Shown piece by piece: positions 50,517 to 61,802 of a DNA stretch of 64,000 bases. The notes under the pieces are model-generated. The model did no database searches and was not told where the DNA came from. It saw nothing but the letters and a program-made list of their open reading frames with translations. Position 1 is the first letter of the stretch, and each line of letters begins with the position of its first letter. The DNA is from Aphanomyces cochlioides (taxonomy: Eukaryota; Oomycota; Saprolegniomycetes; Saprolegniales; Verrucalvaceae): assembly GCA_019828595.1 (NCBI GenBank), contig JAHQRK010000027.1, positions 124,001-188,000 of the forward strand, written 5' to 3'. Position numbers and translations under genes: made by a program.

Positions 50517-51681
50517 GTCCCACCCAAGGTCCCGTTGGCATCAAAGAAGGTCGCTTTTCTAGTGGATGTCATCCTTCCACGACATTTCTTCCTCTGTTCT
50601 GTGTAGCTATGCGTGGTCTTTTCAAACTTTTCAAATCGACTTGAACCAGGTCGCGGACACTATATACCAGACTGTCTGGGCAGTGAAAGTACGCCAGTTA
50701 ACTCGAAACAGTCTTAACACTGTCAAGATGAGAACGACGGAGCTTAGACCGCGGCAGTGCAATGTGGAGTAGACTGTTCGTATTTAGAGGCAGGTATTTG
50801 AACGATAGCCTGCCTTGACATGGCCTTGGAGATGAAGGACGTCAGGGGATTGTGAGGGACAAAATCGACAGTTGGACAATTGACTCAACTCTTGAGGAAG
50901 CAGCAACGACTATTCTGGCGACAATGACGCACTAAGACCATGTACGAGGTATGAGGAGCTTGACAAGCCATGCTGTAGTCTCTACAGTCTATTCAGGCTA
51001 GTGCCAGGAGGCGGCCCGTTTCGTGAGTGGAGACGTCGCTGGACAAAGTTTGACACACAGGTCGCCATGTTTTGCACGGAGATCAAGAGAAATGACAGCC
51101 TTCTTTGTTCATCACTGAGACGGCCTTGGACAAGCTCCTTGAAGTGAACCATCAAACACGAAGAGTCCGATGGATGGATGGCCAGTTAAACAGAATCACA
51201 CAGTGTGGCGCTGTTTGCAGTTTGGAGAGGTTGTAGGCTGTAGGTGCCCTCCAGTACGAGTGTGAGACCGTCGTTGGAGCTAGTGAGGGCAAGAATCATT
51301 TCACAAGTTTGCTACGTGACCGTCGTCGTCCCAAGGTGATAGGCAGCATTGCACGTTTGAAGTGTTACATTCGGCTGGCCGTCAACAACGAAGACACGAA
51401 TGATCAGTAGTAACGTAATCTTCTGGCCAATGTGAGTACTGCTGGACACGGGATACGACAGCAACTTGGCTCCTTCAATCAGGTCGCAAATCAAACTGAG
51501 ATCACAAGCCGCATGACCACCTTAGTACTTACCAAACGGCATGATGGATTGCAACCTTCTGCCTTTTAGGTTGACAAGACGTAAACCTTCAATTCTTGTC
51601 TTCGAAAGAGTCCATCGCTGGATGAATGCAGCTGGAAGGCCGATCAAAGATTGTAGAGAATATTAACGTTGTTAGTTTAGT
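50517..51681. other. Intergenic region without a recognised gene
   Basis: Only ORFs below about 75 codons occur here, and none has recognisable similarity. It contains the presumed promoter of the bZIP gene near 50,517-50,700. Confidence 0.5.
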
Positions 51682-52138
51682 TTATCGTACGGTCGCCCAT
51701 TTTGGGATCCTCCCTAGCACTATCCTGGATTGACTTAAAACAACTGCGCGGTTCTCCGTGATGACAGACGCCAAGGCCAACGCCCAGTCGTACATTTCTC
51801 GCTCTGACGTCGCAGCGATGAAGTACCGACATATCATGGGTTTAAATTGCAATGCGCCAACCGGTCGAGGCGGACTGGCCTGTTTTGGGACAATCGCAAG
51901 GCATAATTTCGAGCGCATCCCATGAGCAACGGGTCAAGTCGATCGAGCCTTTCAGACGCCCGTCTTGTCGATCGTAGTAATTCAAAGCTGACATGGTGAG
52001 CACGCAATGCCGAGGCTTCCAATTTCGTCGCGGAAAGAAGCCTTTGCCAGATCCTTTCTTGAACAATGTCCCCGATTTGATGGACATGGCAAATTTTCGA
52101 CTGACACTCGTCAAGCCAACATTGTCTTTGATAGCCAC
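51682..52138 (-). pseudogene. PH-domain protein with one frameshift
   Basis: The two frames together give one PH domain. The first frame (from 52,138) has SGTLFKKGSGKGFFPRRNWK with the basic beta1-beta2 loop that binds phosphoinositides in many PH domains, then YYDRQDGRLKGSIDL and a stop after TGWRIAI near 51,842. The second frame continues with RYFIAATSEREMYDWALALA, the last strand and C-terminal helix with its conserved Trp, and ends at 51,682. A single-base indel near 51,845 explains the break. The whole product would be only about 150 residues. It resembles the small PH proteins common in oomycetes. A sequencing error is possible instead of a true pseudogene. Confidence 0.7.
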
Positions 52139-52539
52139 GATTCATACCGCAAGATCCTGCAGTAATGTCTGATAAATCATTGCAAGCGCATACCCAGGGC
52201 CTCTCGTGTCAAGCAAAGGTCGCGCACGCTCTGGTCTCACAGCTTACTGTACGCGTAAATTCCACTCTGTCGCGCTTCAGGGGGCGGAACAAAGCTGCAG
52301 ATGCCACTTGAGACACTTTGGACCATCTCTCCACGACCAGAATTGCCAAGAGAATTCGTACAACGCAGCAATTCGGATCCACCATGGTGCTATCCACCAT
52401 GGCCACCTTTGTGGCTTGGAACGACTGCAGCGATCCGCAAAGCATTTACTCGGTCAATAATGTACAAGGTACAAAATGATCATGGGCTCTAGTTACAGAC
52501 ATGGCATGACTGGTGACAGGAACTTTTTGAATAGTTGTT
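52139..52539. other. Intergenic region
   Basis: No gene is recognised. Short overlapping ORFs occur on both strands. The stretch probably held the promoter of the PH-domain gene. Confidence 0.45.
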
Positions 52540-52640
52540 GAGACAAGACCAAATCTCGTCATGGGCGCTCTGTTGTAGATTCCGATTCTGCGACTAGAGA
52601 TTCCTGGGTGCAGTAGTCGACAGCGACGGAAGCTATATAG
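52540..52640 (-). pseudogene. Relic of an ABC transporter 5' end
   Basis: The sequence matches the first codons of ABC copy 1 (about 41,845-41,935). On the minus strand the family motif ERPWRE reads ERP-stop-RD, because TGG has become TGA. No ABC body follows on its 3' side. It stands in the same place relative to ABC copy 3 as copy 1 does relative to the intact gene. Confidence 0.6.
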
Positions 52641-53400
52641 ACAAAACGACGGGGACACCCACGTCGGAAGAGATTGGAATGTCCTCCTACAGTACCTCGT
52701 AGTTCTTCTGTCCAAGGATTGTGGTCTCATCGTCGATTTAAACAAAAAGTCACCCACAGATTATGCAGATGGCAGTCTTTTCGTTCTTACATTGTCGGCA
52801 GCTCGCAGACATCATGTCAAATTTCCTGAGAATGGTTGACATGTATTAGCAAAAAGTGAACGCCACTTGAGGTTTCAACTTGGCTTGATCGCGTCAGACT
52901 CGGAGCTTCATTCTAACCTGCTCCAAGCTCTCAACAAGATGTGGATCTTGGACGTGGCCGAGCGTCTCGTCCAAGACTGGTGTCAGACCAAGTTGAACGA
53001 CAAGACAACGCATGAAGATTTGATTCAAATTAGAAAAATTGCTCCAGTCCGAGCAGTTGGTAATGACAGCGACGTTGAATGACATACAATGACAGTACGC
53101 ATTGCCATTGCCGTTGCTACTTGGAGCTCATGGACGAAGAATCAGTCTGAGATGCATGCAACCTCGACTAGGATAACGACCGAGACAATCTCAAGCTCGA
53201 CTTTGACTTTGCAAGTGCGTCAAAGTTCAGTGTTACAAATATTTACTCACGATGAACAATGCAAGTCGAATCGATGTACTCGGCCGTAGAACTTGATTTG
53301 CGATGGAAACGTAGATGGAGTTATATGTAGTCTCTGTGCTCCCAAGTTTGGTAACTTCATCGGAGTTGCAGCTCCCTGGAGTATTCTCAGTCGCAAGTGA
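52641..53400. repeat. Diverged duplicate of the 41.95-42.45 kb flank
   Basis: Blocks near 52,695-52,775 ('aggattgtggtctc', 'atgcagatggc') and 52,890-53,080 match the flank of ABC copy 1 with many substitutions and indels. The rest, to the ABC copy 3 stop codon at 53,401, has no recognised gene. Confidence 0.6.
52867..53082 (+). other. Small ORF of unknown function, possible coding relic
   Basis: 71 codons with DVAERL near the middle. The duplicate at about 42,250-42,440 keeps part of the peptide (EVHS/ELHS, LQ, DVAERL) with silent third-base changes at D, A and E. This hints that an ancestor was translated on this strand. No family is recognised, and the reading frame is interrupted or different outside the block. 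Confidence 0.3.
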
Positions 53401-56400
53401 TTACATGCTGACACAGGCTTGTTTAGCAAGTTCCGCAAATACGCCGCCCTCTTTTGCCAGCAGAACTTGAGGCGAATCATATTCAATCACAGATCCTCGG
53501 TCCATGACGAGGATGCGATCGCTGTCAATGATCGTATCAAGACGATGTGCAATGATAAGCATCGTCACGTCTCGGAAGCATTCGTTGATGGTCTTTTGAA
53601 TGAGACGGTCAGATTCCAAGTCAATATTGGCCGTAGCTTCGTCCAGGACAACCACGCGGCTTTGACGAAGTAGAGCTCGGGCAATGCACAAGAGCTGGCG
53701 CTGACCAACGGAGAGATTACTTCCCTTTTCAGCGACTTGGAAATCCAAACCACCTTCCAAACAACCAGCCAAGTGAACTTTTTTCAGCACAGCCCACAAG
53801 TCTGCATCGGCCACTTGCTTGGATGGGTCGATGTTAAATCGCAATGAGCCACTGAAGAGAACAGGGTCTTGCGGAATGATCGTGAGGCGGGATCGCAACG
53901 CATGTATATTCACTTGGGAAATATCAATGCCATCAATTTTGATGCTTCCACTGGCCGCTTCAACCGTCCGAAACAACGCCGCCATGAGGGAGCTCTTTCC
54001 AGAGCCTGTTCGACCACAAATGCCGATTTTTTCACCGCCGTTGGCAACAAAGCTGACATCGCGAAGCACCAAATCCAAGTGGTCGCGATACCGCATGGAG
54101 TATGATTCAAAGCTGATCGTGCCTTGAGCTGGCCATTCAGCTGGCGTCGCCTCAATTTCTTCGCATTTGTCCCCTTCGGTGTCTAGAGAATTGTAATGCT
54201 CTAGGCGCTCCACACAAGTCATGATGTTCTCGATCATGCACAAATTCATCGTCACGCGGGAGAGAAAAGCCGACATTTGAGAAGCGTACGTGAGTCCCAA
54301 GCCTGCAGCCATGACACCAATCGAAGACTTGGACGCGACTGAAATAAACGAAATACCGGCGAGAACGACTGTAGAGACCCAGTCGAGGCGCATTTGAAGC
54401 CATCGAGACGACGCACGGTAAATCATGAAGTAACTTTGGTTGTGGTCGAGCACTTCACGACTCTTTGTGGCAAAGGACCGCGTCATGTCAAAGGCACGGA
54501 TGGTGGTGATGCCATTGATGGTTTCAGAAATGATATTGATGACTGGCGTGCGGGAAATACTCTCGAGGCGCTTTAGTTCAGCAGACGTGCGATTGTAAAA
54601 GACTTGGATCTTTTGGAACAACCAAACCAATGGAACGTAGACGATCAAGATGTACGGCGATGTTGTTGCACACACGACGACGACAGCCGCAATCTGGAAG
54701 CCATATTGGAGTAATAAAACTCCAAAGAACGGAAGAATACTATCCACTTGGTCCAAGTCACTTGAGAAACGGTTGAGCACTCGGCCGACTGGAGTCACGT
54801 CGAAGAACGTGTTGACTGGAGCTTGGATGACTTTCTTGAACAGTTTAGCGTGAAGAGTCCTCGAGCAAAGCACGCAAAGGTAAACAATATACATACTGCG
54901 ACCCCACATCAAAACAATGGAAACTAAGGCGAGCACGCAGTAGACAATGACGTCCCGGACGTTGTGGCCAGGATGAGCAGCCCAGTACCCCATGAACCAA
55001 TCTGTCAATACGACAGTGGCTTGGGATACAGAGAACGCAACAACGATCGTGACGATGACAACCAGACCGTTCCAGCCAGTGGACTTGAAATAAGTCACAT
55101 AGATGCTTGAGGCGATAGCGCCAATAGCTCGATCTTCTTTCTGGACAAGAGTTCCGTTCTTGTTTGTCGCCTCTGATGCTTCAGCTTGCGGAATAACCAC
55201 AACGTAGTCTTCCTCCGCAACACCATCGTCAAAACTGTTGAATTGGGGAAACTTCGCCTTGATCACATCGAAGGAACCATCACCGACGATCGTGCCGTCT
55301 TCCATCACAAGGACACGGTCAGCCTTCGGCAAGAAGTGGTAATGACTATTGAGCACAAGGATGACCGTCTTGTCGGCAAGGAGATTTTGAATACAGTCTT
55401 GAAACACAGCACCAGCTACATGCACGTCAAGAGCGCTCAGCGGATCGTCAAAGAGATAAAAGTCGGCATTCTCGCGGTACATAGCACGGGCGAGGCTAAC
55501 ACGAGCTTTTTGGCCACCACTTAGATTGATACCGCGCTCACCAATTTCCGTAGCATCGCCCTCGGGGAGGATAGCCAAGTCAGGTTTGAGCTGGCACGCA
55601 GAGAGAACTCGATCGTATCGGGCTTCGTCATATTCATCGGCAAAGAGAATATTGTCCTTGAGACTGGCATGTTGGATCCAAGCTTCTTGGGCGACGTAGG
55701 AAATTCGTCCGGCAACCCGACGCGAGCCACTGACTTGATGGATTTCGCCAAGGATGGCATTAATGAGACTCGACTTGCCGCTGCCAACAGCACCAACGAT
55801 AATCGTCAATGACTTTGGTGTTATGCTCAAATTGATGTTGTTGAGCGTCACAGGGGTAGCAGTTGAGTCGACCTTCTCGTCGTTCTCTTGACGATTGTTG
55901 GGACCGACATGCCAGCTGAAGTTGCCATCTTGGATCTCAATCTTTGCGGTATCGCCAGCTTCAATCCGCTTTGTATCGTCAATTTCATCTGCCAGCAGGA
56001 ATTCTCCAATTCGACGGCAGGAGGCGAGAGCTTCTGATGCAAACAGAATAGCGGTAGCGAAGACAATGCAAGGAAAGCGAGCCACGTTCATGTATGCCAG
56101 AGTAGTGAATGCCAGAGAGGGGGTCAAATTATTGCCCAGGGAAATGTACACGACGAGGCAGAGTGCGAGCGATAAAGTTGGTGCGATGGACAACGCTACC
56201 GTGTTGAGAACTCGAGCATACTGAAATTTCTTGAGGAGAATGAGCTCTTGCTCGCGGATAGCCGCCACTTGATCTTCGAGGAAACTTTCCCACGCGTACA
56301 ATTTGACAACACGAACACCTTGAAGGATTTCGTTTGTGAGCTTCACGCGTTCGGATTGCAATTTGAGAATTTCATGTCGAATTGTCCCGACAGTGGTGGC

Positions 56401-57224
56401 TGTTGTGCAGCCAACGTAGAGCAATAAAGCCATGACGACACCGCCAACGATACCAACAATATACCCAAGAGTGAAACCAATCAAGACAAAAACGATTGCA
56501 ACATTCACGGGGGCGACGATAACCCAAGGACCGAGCAAAAATCCTTCGAAAAGATGCTCAGAATCGACAGACGACAATGTCACGATTTCGCCAGACGTCA
56601 TGCTGCGCTTGGCATACCCTGACAGCTTGAGAGCTTTGAGGTAGACGCAATCCATCACGATCGACTTGGCATTGACGCCCAAATTGGACGCGAGATATTG
56701 GCCATAGTCGATCAGGGTCACCGACAAGAGCGACAGCGACGTAAGTAGTGCAGCAAGGCCGTAGCCAGACGTGATTCCTACTCTTGCAACGTGTGGACTT
56801 CATCCCCTTCTGGTGTTTGTAGAAACTGCAGCAAGGATCTGATGACGCTTGGTTGTAAGAGCATAAGCGCCGCGTACGCTGAATAAACGCCAACCGAGTA
56901 GATCCACTGTCCTTGCACGGTGCGCATCATGGCGCGTGCAAAGCTCGGAGAGGGTTTCGTCTTCTCAAGTTTCCAAAAGCGGTCAAAGCGTGCATTTAGC
57001 TGTGCCGCTGTGTCTGCTGGCGCGAGTTTCCACACATCCTCTTCCATCAGTGTTTTCTTGGCTCCACGGAACATCATCGGCTCAAGCCAGAGGATGAGGG
57101 CATCAACGAGCCAATTCGACGTCCCCATTGGATTTGGAACTTCTCGCCATGGCCGCTCTTTCGAAATGGGCAAGTCTGACTTCGGCGATGCGATGCCATG
57201 ATACACAGCGTTGTCGCTTGCCAT
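53401..57224 (-). pseudogene. ABCC-type ABC transporter with a single frameshift (copy 3)
   Basis: This is a colinear paralogue of the gene at 42,949-46,767, with a constant offset of 10,452 bp over nearly its whole length. The N-terminal 148-residue frame starts at 57,224 (MASDNAVYHG) and stops at 56,778 after EGDEVHTLQE. About 5 extra bases near 56,780 shift the frame and create a TAG. From about 56,727 the frame is open for 1,108 residues to 53,401, including NBD1 (GAVGSGKSS, LSGGQKA, DDPLSALD), TMD2 and NBD2 (GRTGSGKSS, LSVGQRQ, VVVLDEATANID, AHRLD). Catalytic motifs are all kept, so the lesion is either very recent or a sequencing error. A protein from the internal ATG would lack the first part of TMD1. 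Confidence 0.82.
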
Positions 57225-57816
57225 GCGGGGCGAGTTTGGGAAAATGACTCAAGCGTCACTCCGAAAACAGCGTGTCTGTTGGGTATACAGTAGTTCATTC
57301 AGCCAGCAACCACGCCAAATCAAGTGGTTGTCGAGCGATTACACAAGATTGAGTTACAAGCTACATATTGTATTTGCAGTTGGGCTTGAAATGCCAAGCC
57401 AGATTAGAAATTTTGATGAGACAGTGTAGCTGCGAAGGGTATGCTCTAAGAGCAGACAGGCAACGCCATGATTGAACGTGCTGGATATCTTGAGTGGCTG
57501 CGTCAACCACGTTCAATTTGGCGTCTTGATATCCTGTGTGGCTGCGTTGGTCATGCTCTATAAACTCTTGCTCAAGATGACCAACGCAGCCACACTCCCC
57601 CGTCAACCGCGTTCACTTTGGCGTCTGTCGCAACAATTTTCAGAGTGCAACGAATTTCTTGTGGGTTCCAGCAGATTACATTATAAATCTTTGTCATCTC
57701 AATGTCCAGTGGGTGCGATTTGATGCCAAAATGGCACAACGTTCTTCAAGCGAGAGTCTTCCTCGTACAATCGTCTTGTTGGTAAATTGCAACTTATTAA
57801 GTGCTCCAGAGCAGAA
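57225..57816. other. Upstream region of ABC copy 3
   Basis: No gene is recognised. It contains the inverted and direct repeats listed at 57,502-57,626. Confidence 0.5.
57502..57626. repeat. Nested hairpin between direct repeats
   Basis: A 25-bp direct repeat (57,502-57,526 and 57,602-57,626, two mismatches, exactly 100 bp apart) flanks a perfect 19-bp inverted repeat (57,536-57,554 and 57,577-57,595; core ggctgcgttggtcat) with a 22-nt loop. Confidence 0.85.
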
Positions 57817-58114
57817 AGGCCGTGTTCGGTTTGAAAATCATGATCGCATCTTGATTCTCCCATGCAAAATCTATTTGGGTCTTTCAAGGGATTAACAACA
57901 TTCATGAGAATCCACATTCACGCTTATGAATCTACGTCATTCAAAATGGTTGAGGTAGATTCTAAAAATCATGATTATCCCACCAAAGTGGATTATCCCA
58001 GTGTACGGAAGGAAATTTCGCTAATTCACATATAGTTTGTGGTCGTTTTCTATTGGATAAAATTTGTTCAAAATCAACTTGAATCATGATTCTTTGCCAA
58101 GTCGAACACGGCCT
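57817..58114. mobile_element. MITE-like element with 12-bp terminal inverted repeats
   Basis: The ends aggccgtgttcg (57,817-57,828) and cgaacacggcct (58,103-58,114) are perfect inverses. Similarity continues inward imperfectly through 'aatcatgat'. No ORF is present. A target-site duplication is not clear. Confidence 0.55.
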
Positions 58115-59698
58115 AACATATTCTATACCAACTTTGCTTCGCATGCATTGTCTTTACAGAGTTTAATAATATTGTGCTTTCTACTCAAAATTTCCTCCGG
58201 CGATTGGTTGAATCAACCGCCGGCAAATCGTCAGACCTCCGAAATATAATACAAATATCAATTTTAGAAGGTTATTTTGACCTTTGGTTGAAGTCTTGAT
58301 CGGGATGGTACTAGTACACGAAATCGACGAAGCTTCGTCGCTGCGCTGGCGAGGCCAGAGGCCTCTCCACTCGTTGTACGCTCAACGTGAGGAGCGCTGA
58401 ATAACGTGGAATTCTCTTCGAGGTGGGGTCGCTGTGGAAGGTTGTTCAGAGTCATAGAGATGACGTGAGATTTGCAGCTTTTCTCTCACAAACTTACGTC
58501 AGTTTTCAGCCAATCAATTGATAGTAAAATTATTTTTAGCCAATCATATTGTCCGGACAATTTCCAGGCGATTGGAAATATCGCCTGAAATTGGCAAATT
58601 TGGACGGAAATCACAATATTGCGCACCCTAAAGACAACCCACAGACGCAAGGAAGATCCATTTTACCCGCAAACGGAGCATTCGAGTAAGTATCAGTATT
58701 TAGGTTTCAATCAAATCTGAATTGAGTCCCTATGCACCCAACCACTCGAAACAAGATCGAACCTTCATCACATCCTTGGTTTCTCTATATCAAAGGATTA
58801 ACACCTTCAAGCTTCTAGCTCTTTTCCTAAGGATCTTTAGCGAGGTCAGGGTTGAGCTAGTTACAATTGAGCTTAGAAAGCCTCCCAAGGAGGATTCACA
58901 AAGACTGACGGTGTGACTGTCACTCAATCGATTTCATCGATCTAATTTAGGAAGGGATGTGCAGCATGAGAAATGAGAGTCTCGTTGAAGATTGGATGCG
59001 CTCCTAATGAATGTACGACACACATGCCATTAAGAAGACTGAAGGGACTGAAATCTCTGACGAGACTGTTTAGTGTATATTACTGGTGAACTGTCTAGAC
59101 GCCTTGTGAAATGCTGATTTCAACAACCTAGAAGCTATCTGCCCAAAGGCGAGCTCATATTCCATCTTGACACTTTGATAACAATCCATGCTGATATTCT
59201 AAAATGGAGTAAATTAACTCCAGAAGAAGATAATGTCGTCGTAATATTGATTGGTTGGATCTGGCTAAAGATAGACGTAACCAATTTGAATAGACAAATT
59301 TTGCTATCATGAAATTCCTTGTGAAATTTACTTGTGGTGTGAGTAATGGTTGTCACAGGAAATTTTGCTAAAGAAAATTCACTGTGTGAAAATCTGACAA
59401 GGAAGAGATTTTCCTTGTGAGACGAATACGACTCTCAGTCATCACAAGTGATAAGAGAGGAATATCACGACTCGAGGATTCCATGACATTAATTATCGAT
59501 CTCATGCAGTGAATGATGGATTCTACAGGGTCTGGTGTTTCTATCTCAGGAAAATGCGACCCACTTGGATGGTCACAGGAAAATTAGCGATAGCAAAATT
59601 GAAATGCACAGTAAATTTCCTTTTGAGTTTTTAGTAAATTTTCACAGGACATCTTGTTTGCAAAATTACTCTATTAATAATGTTGTAACTGTACTGTA
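58115..59698. other. Intergenic region with small inverted motifs
   Basis: No gene is recognised. A hairpin caggcgat/atcgcctg lies at 58,565-58,587 and a palindrome ttgtccggacaa at about 58,549-58,560. A GC-rich patch at 58,320-58,400 holds two short palindromes (gacgaagcttcgtc, gaggccagaggcctc). About 58,970-59,290 resembles the flank of the intact ABC gene near 47.1-47.5 kb. Confidence 0.5.
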
Positions 59699-61802
59699 TA
59701 TTGTCTGATTGACTCAAAATTTCCGAACTTGGCTGAAATCGATCAAACTTTGAATCAATCACCAAATCGAACCAGCCAATCAGCGTCCAGAGTTTGTTTA
59801 AAACACACACAAAACACACCAACACACACATTAATTCATGTACCTTCCGATTATACTTGAATTCACTATTGCCAGATTGATCACACAAATTTCGTCGATT
59901 TTGATCAAAACTGTAAATTTGGACGAAAACGACAATACCTCTTCCATCATTCTATGATGGAAATTAAAGTCGGATGCGATCACAAGCATAGTTCATTAGC
60001 AATTGCGAATCACGATGCACCCACTGAGCGTTGTAGAATGCGATGCAAAAATGCCCAACAAATTTGCAGTTTTCGTTCAACATCTTTTTCACTTGGGTCG
60101 ATGCTGTTTTTGAGGCAGCGAACGATATGTGACGTCACGGGAAAACGTGACATGACCACTTGAGGAAGGTCCGATGAAGTGATTATAGGTAACCTCTGTG
60201 GATGAGGAGCTGCCGAAATACTATGACAAACATGCGGTTCTGGATGGGTTTGATTCTTGATTTCGAGTAGAGTTGGCGAAGGACACGTCTAATCACTGGC
60301 AAACAACTGGTTTTTCAAAGTCTTCAAAACCCACGACAACAGCTCGATTCGGGATTATATTTACGGCTTCTTAATGGACTAACTGTCGTGTGCCGACCTG
60401 TGAAGTCACTGAGCCATGGGATGACCATCAGTGAACCTTGACGAACATCCAGGTTCCTACATGTAGTCGTTTGCCTCAGTGTGATGCAATTTGCGATCGA
60501 TCTAGGTTCCTTTGCGTATGGCTGCCAACACTGCATATTTCGGCAGCTCCTCATCCACAGAGGTTACCCATAATCACTTCATCGGACCTTCCTCAAGTGG
60601 TCATATCACGTTTTTCCCGTGACGTCACATATCGTTCGCTGCCTCAAAAACAGCATCGACCCAAGTGAAAACGATGTTGCACGAAAACTGCAAATTTGTT
60701 GGGCATTTGTGCATCGCATTCTACAACGCTCAGTGGGTGCATCGTGATTCGCCATTGCTAATGAATGTGCCGTTGAATTTTAAAGGGGTTTGGAGGATAC
60801 ACATCTTGCGACGTTGGCTGGGGAAGAAAATTTACTCTGCGCCTTTTATATTGTCTCAAGATGCTAGTTTATTCATGTCCTCATTCACTAGAATATTTAA
60901 AATGAGGACAATACTAGTATGTTAAAAGAACTCTGCTCGTGAAAGTCGGATGCGATCATGCGTGATAGATAAATAAGCGACTCCAGGCGTGAACCATGTG
61001 TCGACGACTCGACATATGACTTGGATACTATGCGTGTAACATCAACCATCTACTGGCTTTTGATGGAAGACACCGCGAGCAATATCGACAGCGACTCCGA
61101 AAACAAGACAATGGACGAGTCTCACACAGAACCTAACAACCCATACAGCCCCATTACGACCACATTTCCTCGTCATGAGGCTATCTTACATTTTGTTAAT
61201 GTCAGCATCCGATGAGCCCAGGCAAGCGCCACAAACTGACATTGTATGCTCGTACTGCAAAGTTGCTTGTGCGAATCCAAAAAACGCAATTGCGGGGTGT
61301 TTCATGTGTTAACAATTTAATAATGAAAATTGTATTGTCATTTTCAACCAAATTTGTGGTTTTGACCAAAATGCGAATTCATTTTCAAATCGATTTCATC
61401 ATACTGAAGTGGTGTGTGTCAGTGCGTGTTTTGCGTGAATTAGGTGGCTGGTCGATTTTGATTGTCTGACAATTTTAAATTTTTAATTCTAGCCAATCAG
61501 AGAAGCCCGTTCGATTCGGAATCGATTCGAAACCTCGGTCGATTCAAACCTTTCCTCACAATTTTATATTGTCTTTTCGTCCAAATGTACAGTTTTGATC
61601 AAAATCGACGAAATTTGAGTGATCAATCTGGCAATAGTGAATTCAAGTATAATCGGAAGGTAAATGGATTAATGTGTGTGTTGGTGTGTTTTGTGTGTGT
61701 TTTAAACAAACTCTGGACGCTGATTGGCTGGTTCGATTTGGTGATTGATTCAAAGTTTGATCGATTTCAGCCAAGTTCGGAAATTTGAATCAATCAGACA
61801 AT
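59699..61802. mobile_element. Foldback element with nested inverted repeats
   Basis: The outer arms are about 240 bp (59,699-59,939 and 61,566-61,802), imperfect but clear along their whole length. An inner pair of about 230-bp arms lies at 59,992-60,220 and 60,536-60,765. The left outer and inner arms are about 50 bp apart, but the right ones are about 800 bp apart, so the right side holds extra sequence. It could be a non-autonomous foldback transposon or two nested elements. No transposase frame is recognised inside. Confidence 0.65.
59992..60765. repeat. Inner inverted repeat with 230-bp arms and a 315-bp loop
   Basis: The arms run from 'ttcattagcaattgcg' to 'gctgccgaaata' and back, with a small number of substitutions and indels. 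Each arm contains tgacgtca-type sequence (about 60,132 and 60,620). Confidence 0.8.

Noticed and set aside
56778..57224. Separate 148-residue gene
   Set aside because: It is the N-terminal part of ABC copy 3, cut off by a 5-bp insertion; the paralogue reads through without a break.
58064..58916. Short plus-strand ORFs near 58.1 and 58.8 kb
   Set aside because: All are below 65 codons, without similarity, and lie among inverted repeats.
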